This document shows positions 52,830-60,861 of a DNA stretch of 64,000 bases, one piece after another. The translations under genes and the position numbers were made by a program. Numbering within the stretch: the first letter of the stretch is position 1; every line of letters begins with the position of its first letter. Under the pieces are notes generated by a model, which ran no database searches, was not told where the DNA came from, and saw nothing but the letters and a program-made list of their open reading frames with translations. Origin of the DNA: JBBATK01 sp044228685 (lineage in GTDB: Bacteria > Bacteroidota > Ignavibacteria > Kapaibacteriales > NICIL-2); NCBI GenBank assembly GCA_044228685.1, contig JBGAUL010000018.1:25989-89988 (forward strand), written 5' to 3'.

Positions 52830-54923
52830 ATGAAAACACGACTTGTGGTTTTTCTGGCATTGATATGTTCCACCACTGCATATGCGCAGCTCGGTTGGTA
52901 CAAGATTGCCCAAAAAGACGGCGGTTCCGTCAATTCTCTGGTCAGCAACAGCTTCGGTGATTTGTACTGCGCTGCGCTGAACCAAGTCTATCGTTCTGTC
53001 GACCAAGGATTGTCATGGCAAAAGCTGACAAATCCAACAGACACTCTGCAGGCTATACAGCTTCGAACCTCAAAAGACAGCAACAGTGCTTTGGCATTGT
53101 TCGCTATCACTTCGGGCTCCATCTTTCGCTCGACAGATGATGGACAGAAGTGGTCGCCAATGTCTGCATTAAATGATTCAATCGCTGCAAAGCACCTCGT
53201 CAACATCTATTCCACTCGCTACGGCGAATTGCTCATCGCCACCGTCAACGGTAGCGGCACTCGCATGCACCATTCACGCGACAACGGAAATACATTCGAA
53301 ACATTGTGTGATTTGTCAGCTGAGCCATTGTCAGTGTATCAAGCTCAAGACTCAATCATCTATGTCATGACAAACACCGGCACGATTCGTATCAACACTG
53401 ATCATTCGACTGCTGCTGTATCAACAACCACAGTCACAGGTTCCAATCGTCTCATCTTTAATGGTCCGGTTGATTTGTGGGGCTTCCAAGGAAACACTCC
53501 TCAAAAGTCATCGAACAAAGGCGATACCTGGAAGAGCATGAAACTTGATCTTCCTGAGACTAACGGGTCGATACTGAGTGTGGCAGTTGGACGTGACGGC
53601 GAAGCTTACTTGTTCTGGCAATCTCCACGAGATACCATGCGTGTGTATCGTTTAAATAACGGCTCAAGCTCATGGACCAAAATCAAAGAACTTCCATTCG
53701 GCTTCAATGAGATTATTGTGAACACGAATGGTACGATGGTGGCTTCATCCGATCTTGGAATTTTCAGTTCTGAAGAAGGTGCACAATCCTGGACCAATAC
53801 TTCATCCGGAATCTCTACCTACCCACTTGCCGGAGCAGTCAAATCTTCGAACGCTCTTGCGGTCTTGGGATTGAACGGCGTCCTCAGTCAAACCAATACA
53901 ATGGGATTGTCATGGGCTAATTCCAATTCCCCATTCAATGGTATCAAGGATGTTGTATATCACGACATCATGGGCACGACGACGGGTACGGTGCTTGTTG
54001 CAACCAGCGGTGGAATCATTCGCTCGACTGACTTAGGTCTGAATTATCTCACTACTCAATTCAAGAGTAGCGTGATGAATTCCATTACGACAAGCATTTG
54101 TCAAGTTAGTCCGACCATTTTGATGGCTTCATCAGCTGATGGACTCATCAAATCAACTGACGACGGCGCGACTTGGAATGTTGTTGACACTGCACATGCA
54201 ATTCAATTCCTCTTCTCGCGAGGCAATTCAGTCGTGTATGCATCGACAACAAAAGGAGTTTATAGTGCAGATAGCAACGGTGCAAACTTCCAATTGGTAG
54301 GCGCAGATGTTCCGTCAGGACACATCCTGGTCAATAACGCTGGTGTGATTTACTGTGCGGCAATCTCGCATACGGGATCGACATACGACGTTCACTTGTA
54401 TCGTAAGGCCGGCGGTCCGGTAGAGGACATCAAGATTCCGTCGAATGGCAAGACCTTGCCTCCGATTCGTATTTGTACTGATCAAGCAAACGTGTACGTG
54501 ACCTCGAATCTTGGACTCTTCAGCGTAGCAAATGGCTCATCAACTCCGGTCAAAGTCGACGTGCAGAATGAAGTATTCACCTTCGTTCGAAATATCAACG
54601 ACATTCAGTCAATTGGCACAACACAATACGGTGGCGTTTTTTTCCTTGAACAGCCGAACAGCGTCGAACCGGAGTCTGCAAGTACTGACTTAACAATTCA
54701 ACCGCAACCGGCAGCAGATCGTTTTACGGTCGTGTGTGCTGAAGGAATGCGTTCACTTGAGTTGTATGATCTCCGTGGACAGTTAGTTGCACAAAGAGAA
54801 TTCTCAACTGCAACTGATCGCGAAGTGATACAGCTTCCTTCGTTGTCTAACGGTGTGTATGCACTTGTTGTAAATACACCTTCAGGTCGCATCGTCCATC
54901 GTCGCGTCGCAGTTATTCATTAA
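52830..54923 (+). CDS. Secreted BNR/VPS10-like beta-propeller protein with T9SS sorting tail
   Basis: This 697-residue protein (ATG at 52830) has a signal peptide (~1-20, TAYAQ) and repeated sialidase/VPS10-like Asp-box phrases (VDQGLSWQKL, TDDGQKWSP, SNKGDTWKSM, TDDGATWNVV), predicting two propellers. The last ~75 residues form a T9SS type-A sorting domain (LTIQPQPAADRFTVV, LELYDLRGQLVAQ, LSNGVYALVV). It is therefore exported across the outer membrane and attached or released. It lies between the dehydrogenase and deaminase genes of the aminomuconate steps without clear functional relation. A preceding GTG at 52803 is in frame but precedes the signal poorly. Confidence 0.85.
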   Translation: MKTRLVVFLALICSTTAYAQLGWYKIAQKDGGSVNSLVSNSFGDLYCAALNQVYRSVDQGLSWQKLTNPTDTLQAIQLRTSKDSNSALALFAITSGSIFRSTDDGQKWSPMSALNDSIAAKHLVNIYSTRYGELLIATVNGSGTRMHHSRDNGNTFETLCDLSAEPLSVYQAQDSIIYVMTNTGTIRINTDHSTAAVSTTTVTGSNRLIFNGPVDLWGFQGNTPQKSSNKGDTWKSMKLDLPETNGSILSVAVGRDGEAYLFWQSPRDTMRVYRLNNGSSSWTKIKELPFGFNEIIVNTNGTMVASSDLGIFSSEEGAQSWTNTSSGISTYPLAGAVKSSNALAVLGLNGVLSQTNTMGLSWANSNSPFNGIKDVVYHDIMGTTTGTVLVATSGGIIRSTDLGLNYLTTQFKSSVMNSITTSICQVSPTILMASSADGLIKSTDDGATWNVVDTAHAIQFLFSRGNSVVYASTTKGVYSADSNGANFQLVGADVPSGHILVNNAGVIYCAAISHTGSTYDVHLYRKAGGPVEDIKIPSNGKTLPPIRICTDQANVYVTSNLGLFSVANGSSTPVKVDVQNEVFTFVRNINDIQSIGTTQYGGVFFLEQPNSVEPESASTDLTIQPQPAADRFTVVCAEGMRSLELYDLRGQLVAQREFSTATDREVIQLPSLSNGVYALVVNTPSGRIVHRRVAVIH

Positions 54924-54939
54924 TACTGTCAATAACTCG

Positions 54940-55368
54940 ATGAACACAGCATCTATCATAAACTCAGATCGTGCACCGGAACCGGTGGGAGCTTATCCTC
55001 ATGCTCGCCGTGTCGGCGACTTCCTGTTTTTATCGGGAGTTGGTCCACGCGAGCGCGGCACGAAGATCATTCCTGGTGTTGAACTAGCTGCTGACGGAAG
55101 CATTCAGTCATACGACATTCGCGAGCAAACTCTCTCAGTCTTTCGTAATATTCGCACCATCATCGAAGATGCCGGCGCACGTTGGGAAGATATTGTTGAT
55201 GTACAGGTCTATCTAACAAACATGAAAAAGGACTTTCCGACTTTCAACGCTTTGTATGCTGAGCACTTTAGTGCTATTCAAGCATGCAGAACAACAATTG
55301 AAGTAGGCTCACTGCCGACGCCAATTGCTGTTGAGTTAAAGGTCGTAGCCTATGTACCAAAGGATTAA
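54940..55368 (+). CDS. RidA-family 2-aminomuconate deaminase-like protein
   Basis: This 142-residue member of the RidA/YjgF/UK114 family has PEPVGAYPHARRVGDFLFLSGVGPR at the start and the RTTIEVGSLP segment with the conserved Arg for substrate carboxylate. Its extended N-terminal half (GVELAADGSIQSYDIREQTLSVFRNI) matches the AmnD/NbaF 2-aminomuconate deaminases, longer than generic RidA. It would convert 2-aminomuconate to 2-oxo-3-hexenedioate, the step after the ALDH at 51213. It ends inside the next gene's upstream region: the ATG of the 1620-residue protein follows 7 bases later. Confidence 0.8.
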   Translation: MNTASIINSDRAPEPVGAYPHARRVGDFLFLSGVGPRERGTKIIPGVELAADGSIQSYDIREQTLSVFRNIRTIIEDAGARWEDIVDVQVYLTNMKKDFPTFNALYAEHFSAIQACRTTIEVGSLPTPIAVELKVVAYVPKD

Positions 55369-55375
55369 TTACAGA

Positions 55376-58300
55376 ATGATTCGATCTCTATTTCTTTTTC
55401 TACTTCTGAGCTGCGTTGGTGTTGAGGCTCAGCCTGTTTTCTCGTACATACTACCGGACATCGGTGCGCCGGGAATGGCCGTGTACTTTGAAGCAGTCGG
55501 ACCAAACAACGGCATGGACAGTACAGTCTTTTCCGTCACCGATACCATCCTCAGCAACAATCCCGGCAACGGAGTTCGATTTGAATGTGTGCGGGCGGCA
55601 GATAAAGCAAAGATTACTTTTAGTCCTATTGTTATTAGTTGGAACGGACGTCTACTTTCCTGCATCGCCTTCATTTCGCCAACCTGTTCACCAAACTCCA
55701 GTGACTGGAGACTGCTGTCAGATGCGTGGCGCATACCAATCAGATTTTCAAATCCTACCGGTTCGTCCATCGATACTTTTTATATCGTTCAGCCAACGCA
55801 CTTGGGCGATTTGACAAGCGTAACTGAAACGATCATTGGACAAGGTTCACTCGGTGTTAGATCTCGTCGAGGTGCAATGATCGTCGACAGTATGATTCTC
55901 AATACCATTTATTACAAAGTCTCAACACAAGATCCGGACGGTATTGCATCCAATGGAAACCAAGGATATCTGCCGTTCGTCCTGATGTCGCAGGGACCAA
56001 TTCGCGGAAGCGGAACCGGAAGCGGATTTAACCTAACTGCGCCTGGCATAGATGCAGCACCCGGTGGAGGCGGTGGCGGAGGTCAGTTTTGTGATAATGT
56101 CGGCGCAACGACCCATGCCGGTACGAACGGAGGTAATGGTTATACAGGCGGAGGACGTGGAGGACGTAACGGTTCAAGCGGCGCTCCAAACGGATACAAC
56201 TCTTACGGCATTGGCACCGGTCCTCCGGGAGCCAACAACTCAGGCAATGCTCTCAACTCAAACAAAGGCTCACTCGTGACCGCAGCCTATGAATCAGCCG
56301 GTGGCGGAACAGGACATCCTTTCGGCCAAAGTGGCGAAGCCTGTACACAGGGAAATGGTTGCGCTCCTACCGGTTGGTATGGCGGTGCATCCGGAGAGAT
56401 TGATGCTCTGCCCGGTGCCGGTGGCGGCTACGGAACTTCCGGCGGAAGCACAAACTCTTCTTCTGACAATCGAGGTCGCGCTCACGGAAACGTCATGTGT
56501 ATTCCCATTGCCGGTGGTTCAGGTGGATCAAGCGGCAACCCGAAGGGAATCAGTGTATGTGGAGGTTATGGAGGTGGCGGTGGTGGCGCTTTAAGATTGG
56601 TTGCGCCGGTCATTACCCGTTTGTCAATTGGTGCTGCCGGTGCTGTTGGTAGTCTCGTTAGTGGAGGAATTGGATCGAATCCCGTCGGTGGAAGTGGCTC
56701 CGGTGGTCATGTCGGCATTCATACTTCTATCAGTGCACAGAGCATTTCAATCCAAGCCACAGGCGGAGTACATGCCTTTGGCACGGGAACAGGTGGTGAA
56801 GGTAGAGTGCGCATAGACGGAAGACAAGGCGGAGGAATTTCGAGCACTCCTAGCTCTGCCTATACCGGACCAACCATCGATACGATAACTTCAGTTGTTT
56901 CGCCATTTACTCTTCGTGGAACAGGCGCAGCCGGAACAAGCATTAGTTTGTATATGCGTACGGAAAATACTCCGTGGACAGTTGCGACAGTGCTGACTGT
57001 TGCCACTGACGGAAGCTGGACTTATCCAGTGGTCTATGGCGGTGCAGACTCATATCTCTACTTCGTAGCTGCACAAGAAGTCCCAAATCCCAGCAAAGCA
57101 AACTACCTTCTCGAGCCATCATTCGTCCTTTCCCCAACCGGCGCTGCTCAAGTAAAAATCAAACGCATCGCGCAGTTGATATGCGATCCAACACGTAACA
57201 TGGGTACCATTAGCTGTTCCCAACTCGGAACGAAGCTGGACACTTTCATGGTTCGCAATGTTGGAACTGTTCCTGTGACTCTGGATAGTGGACTGTTTGC
57301 AACAGGCACGATTGGATTTACAGTTGAGGATCCAAAACCTTTCAAGAATATCAGCATTAAGGCCAACGACTCGATGCGCGTCATCGTGCGTTTTCGTCAA
57401 CCTGCAAATGTGTATGGCGTTATCACTGACCGACTGCTCATGTACTTCCCTACCGGAACGGTACCGAATGTCTTGACTGTCGACTATAGCGCTAAAGTAG
57501 ACACAGTCGGTTTGGCAGTTGTTGATCCGGCTACGAACACAGAATATCGTAATGGCTTCGCAATTCACTTCGACCATGTCTGTGCAAGCGTTGGTGCTTC
57601 ACAAACCTGGGCTCTGAAGAACATTTCTAAGGGTCCAATTAAGATTCTTGGTTTCTCAATTCTTGGCACCAAAGGTGTGTTCAACGCCTCGGTTTCAAAA
57701 ATGTCGTTGAACGCGGGCGATAGTACCCACTTCACAGTGAACGTTCCTCCGCATTCGAAGGGAACATATTACGATACACTTAGCGTCATTATTGACTCGT
57801 GCGGTATTGCTTATCGTTTTCCTGTTCAAGCACGAATAGTTGAGACGGAAGTATTTGGTTACACAACTGTTCTGGAAGACTTCAGCTTTGTCAAAGTTGG
57901 AAGAAGTCTCACGCATCGTTTTGTCATCCGCAATGATGGCAGCGGCCAAGACTCAGCAAGTTTCCAAACAGTGCCAACTCTCGCTCCGCCTTTCTCTCTT
58001 CAAATGATAGCGCCGGATACGGTGCCGCGTGTACTGGGTCCGGGAGATAGCATCGTGTTTATGGTCACCTTTACTCCTGACTCCGCACGCTTCTATCAGC
58101 AAAGTCTATCATGGAAAACTGAAATGGTCGGTACCTCGTGTCCGGCGACAGTTCTCTTCAACCCGCATGGCTGGGGTACGAATTCTTCCCTTGTTCCCTC
58201 ACGAGCAACTATCGACTTCGGCACTCAGTTCCAGTGCGGACGTAAGCGCGATACAGTTTGGATTTACAACAGCGGAAGCACAGCGGCGAAAGTGTATCGA

Positions 58301-60238
58301 CCTGCGACCATTAGCGGAGCTGACTTACAGAGGTTTAAAATCATAACTCAACCTGCTGCGGATTCGACGACATTGAGAGGACCAAGTGATTCCGTGATGT
58401 ACGTGGTTGAGTTCAACGGTGATCCGGCGGATCAGACGACTTCAGCAAAGTCTGCGACCTTGAATATTCCGTGCTTTGATGACAGTGCGCACACAATACA
58501 GATTCAGCTCACTGCTATTCAAACCAAAGCCAAACTGGCGGTCGGTAATCTGCTGCCTATCATTGACAACAATCACTTTGTCAATAGTGCCGGTTCTGTC
58601 GTGATCTCGCTCAGTAATCCATTTGATTCAGTCTTCTGTATCTCAAATGTGAAGTCTCAGCACGAGCCAGATATACTCCCGGCAATTCGTCAATTCCAGA
58701 TGAATCCTCACGCGACAAATGGTATTTCCATTACGATTACCCCACGCTCGCTGACAGATATCAACGACACAGTTACGATTTATCTCAGTTGTCCCTGTGT
58801 TGATTCAATTAAAATTCCAATCATCGTTCACCCATCAAACAACTCACTAACTGTGAGTCCTGGCGTCATTGATTTTGACACGCTATCACCGTGTGAACGT
58901 GCAAACGCGATCACCCTTACCATCAAAAATATTGATGCAACTGCCAAGGCGAATATCGATACGGTGATGTTGGTCGGACCGGATGCACGTGTATTCAAAA
59001 TGAATTTGTCGTGGACGACTTATCCCTACATCATTCAACCGAATTTTACTGACAACACAGCTATCTCGGTTGGATACAATGGTAGTGGTACTCCTGCAGG
59101 ACTAAAGACTGCAACCGTGATCATCCGCTACTCCATCAATGGTCAGTCGATTTGGGATACGATCCCCGTTCGCGCTGTGCGCATTGTTCCCTTGCATACC
59201 GATTCAACAACGAGTATGGAGTTTGGAGCAATCAAGCAAGGACAGGTTTCTACCTTGCCGCTGTCAGTAACCAACGACTATCCTCAGCAATTAGACATCA
59301 GCTTCAGCTTTGCATCGAACTCTGCGGGAGCATTCAAACCAAACCCGAGTATTCTTCCAATTCCGGGCAAGCAAACAGACACAGTACATATTGAGTTTGC
59401 AAAAGACTCAACGGCTGAGTTTCGTGATACACTGTATATCGTGTACTTCCAACGCAATCTTGGATGCACGGATAGTATTCCGATACTACTGCATGGACAG
59501 ATATTGCCGGGTCTGAATTTCCAAGTGTGGTTAGACAGACTGGTTACAATGAAGCCAACTGACAAAGACGTGAAGCTTGCATTGTGGGCTAAAACCGACA
59601 GTCTGAAAGTCCCATTGACAAATCTGCAGTTCACAGCAACCGTAGAATTGCCCTCAGATATGTTCTTCCCCAAGTTCATTGATGGCAGAGGTGCACGCAT
59701 ACTTACTAACTCGCCTCAACCAGGCAATCGTCGCAGCATCCAGTTCTCGGTTGATACGCTGCTGCAAAGTGTTGGCAGTGACTCGACGGTTCTGGCATAC
59801 ATCGTGGGTGATGCTATGCTTGGTGCGCAGATTTGCGACTCAACTCGCATTACAAATTTCAACTGGACCAATAGCGGTGTTCGTCCGACAACATGGATAA
59901 ACAAAGCCAAAGGTGATGGTCAGTTGTGTGAAGAAGTCTGCAATGCCGGCGGCAACCGTTTGCTCGGTGGAAATGGCACACCTTTAAGTCTCTCGGTTTC
60001 ACCAAATCCGACTGAGCATACAGCTACTTTGCAAATCTTCTGTGTTGAAAAGGGTCAGTATTCAGTCAGCATCGTTAACGCAACTGGAGGTCAAATGAGC
60101 GAATACCATTTCGATGCTAGCGCGAACTCAATCATCAACCTGCAACAAGATTGTAGCGCCCTCTCAAGCGGAGTCTACCAGGTTCGTGTTCAGTCGCCTA
60201 CTCAATTGGCAACTCAACCTCTGCTTATCCTCAAGTAA
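55376..60238 (+). CDS. Giant glycine-rich, choice-of-anchor D protein with T9SS sorting tail
   Basis: This 1620-residue exported protein (ATG at 55376; signal ~1-20, GVEAQ) has an N-terminal beta region. A Gly/Asn/Ser-rich block follows (~225-485, many GGGG, NGG and GSG runs), as in adhesive or matrix proteins. A long set of choice-of-anchor D/ASH-like beta-sandwiches follows (~600-1400; recurring phrases of type L.V.NVGTVPVTLDSG and RVIVRF, each with Cys). A T9SS sorting domain closes it (LSVSPNPTEHTATLQIF..., SSGVYQVRV). It is likely a surface or extracellular filament/adhesin. The Gly-rich part resembles spider-silk-like bacterial surface repeats only in composition. A terminator follows. 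Confidence 0.85.
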   Translation: MIRSLFLFLLLSCVGVEAQPVFSYILPDIGAPGMAVYFEAVGPNNGMDSTVFSVTDTILSNNPGNGVRFECVRAADKAKITFSPIVISWNGRLLSCIAFISPTCSPNSSDWRLLSDAWRIPIRFSNPTGSSIDTFYIVQPTHLGDLTSVTETIIGQGSLGVRSRRGAMIVDSMILNTIYYKVSTQDPDGIASNGNQGYLPFVLMSQGPIRGSGTGSGFNLTAPGIDAAPGGGGGGGQFCDNVGATTHAGTNGGNGYTGGGRGGRNGSSGAPNGYNSYGIGTGPPGANNSGNALNSNKGSLVTAAYESAGGGTGHPFGQSGEACTQGNGCAPTGWYGGASGEIDALPGAGGGYGTSGGSTNSSSDNRGRAHGNVMCIPIAGGSGGSSGNPKGISVCGGYGGGGGGALRLVAPVITRLSIGAAGAVGSLVSGGIGSNPVGGSGSGGHVGIHTSISAQSISIQATGGVHAFGTGTGGEGRVRIDGRQGGGISSTPSSAYTGPTIDTITSVVSPFTLRGTGAAGTSISLYMRTENTPWTVATVLTVATDGSWTYPVVYGGADSYLYFVAAQEVPNPSKANYLLEPSFVLSPTGAAQVKIKRIAQLICDPTRNMGTISCSQLGTKLDTFMVRNVGTVPVTLDSGLFATGTIGFTVEDPKPFKNISIKANDSMRVIVRFRQPANVYGVITDRLLMYFPTGTVPNVLTVDYSAKVDTVGLAVVDPATNTEYRNGFAIHFDHVCASVGASQTWALKNISKGPIKILGFSILGTKGVFNASVSKMSLNAGDSTHFTVNVPPHSKGTYYDTLSVIIDSCGIAYRFPVQARIVETEVFGYTTVLEDFSFVKVGRSLTHRFVIRNDGSGQDSASFQTVPTLAPPFSLQMIAPDTVPRVLGPGDSIVFMVTFTPDSARFYQQSLSWKTEMVGTSCPATVLFNPHGWGTNSSLVPSRATIDFGTQFQCGRKRDTVWIYNSGSTAAKVYRPATISGADLQRFKIITQPAADSTTLRGPSDSVMYVVEFNGDPADQTTSAKSATLNIPCFDDSAHTIQIQLTAIQTKAKLAVGNLLPIIDNNHFVNSAGSVVISLSNPFDSVFCISNVKSQHEPDILPAIRQFQMNPHATNGISITITPRSLTDINDTVTIYLSCPCVDSIKIPIIVHPSNNSLTVSPGVIDFDTLSPCERANAITLTIKNIDATAKANIDTVMLVGPDARVFKMNLSWTTYPYIIQPNFTDNTAISVGYNGSGTPAGLKTATVIIRYSINGQSIWDTIPVRAVRIVPLHTDSTTSMEFGAIKQGQVSTLPLSVTNDYPQQLDISFSFASNSAGAFKPNPSILPIPGKQTDTVHIEFAKDSTAEFRDTLYIVYFQRNLGCTDSIPILLHGQILPGLNFQVWLDRLVTMKPTDKDVKLALWAKTDSLKVPLTNLQFTATVELPSDMFFPKFIDGRGARILTNSPQPGNRRSIQFSVDTLLQSVGSDSTVLAYIVGDAMLGAQICDSTRITNFNWTNSGVRPTTWINKAKGDGQLCEEVCNAGGNRLLGGNGTPLSLSVSPNPTEHTATLQIFCVEKGQYSVSIVNATGGQMSEYHFDASANSIINLQQDCSALSSGVYQVRVQSPTQLATQPLLILK

Positions 60239-60243
60239 GTGCC

Positions 60244-60277
60244 AAAGCGGCTGGATGTTTTGCATCCAGCCGCTTTT
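60244..60277 (+). terminator. Intrinsic terminator after the giant surface-protein gene
   Basis: A 14-bp perfect stem (60244-60257 with 60263-60276, GCGGCTGGATG core) with a TTTTG loop ends in TTTT, 5 bases past the stop. Confidence 0.9.
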
Positions 60278-60298
60278 GCCGTAGTTTAGAACTGAACT

Positions 60299-60667
60299 AT
60301 GGTCCCCTCGTTCTCAAAACACCTCCCTTCTTTTCAGCGACTCATTGCAATCGTGACGCTGTGTTCCTTGCTGTTTTTGCAGGGTGTGCAGTCTGTGCAT
60401 AGTCATGCAGGTAGCGACGAGTCCTCACGAATCGAACGAAGTGTCCAGCCCGCACATGACCACGAGACCTTCAGCCATAGCTCCCTCGACTGTCATCTAT
60501 GCGCCTTCGATTTCGCTAAGTCAATAGTCGTCCACTCAGTTCATTACTTCACACAGAGCTACGAACTTGTGCGCGTCAGCACATTGGACATCCTATGGCC
60601 CGACCTGCATTCAAGAATATTTCTCCCCGGTAGATCCCCACCTAGCACTCAGTATGCAATCCTTTAA
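60299..60667 (+). CDS. Small His/Cys-containing exported protein beside a TonB receptor
   Basis: This 122-residue protein has a hydrophobic leader (LIAIVTLCSLLFLQGVQSV) followed by HSHAGSDES, HDHETFSHSSLDCHLCAFDF, which gathers His and a C-x2-C: a metal-binding look similar to DUF2946-like small proteins found by metal-uptake genes. The downstream TonB-dependent receptor supports a role in metal (Zn, Cu or Fe) handling, but none is proven. Start at ATG 60299 just after a terminator. Confidence 0.55.
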   Translation: MVPSFSKHLPSFQRLIAIVTLCSLLFLQGVQSVHSHAGSDESSRIERSVQPAHDHETFSHSSLDCHLCAFDFAKSIVVHSVHYFTQSYELVRVSTLDILWPDLHSRIFLPGRSPPSTQYAIL

Positions 60668-60861
60668 GTCTTCGTTGATCTGACATTTGAGATTCATTGC
60701 AGTGCTTTTCATTGCTTTTGCGCAGTGAAAGGCTAGATATCTCCTTTGATCTGATTACGCTGTCTCGCAACTCACGGCATAGCTATACAAATGCTGTGAC
60801 AGTTGCACTTCCGGCCATTCATACTGATTATTTGACTTCATCTCCACGGATCTGCTACAAC

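Noticed and set aside
56050..56830. Glycine-rich stretch as a CRISPR-like or satellite DNA repeat
   Set aside because: The repetition is at the level of glycine codons without regular units or spacers, and the long frame stays open.
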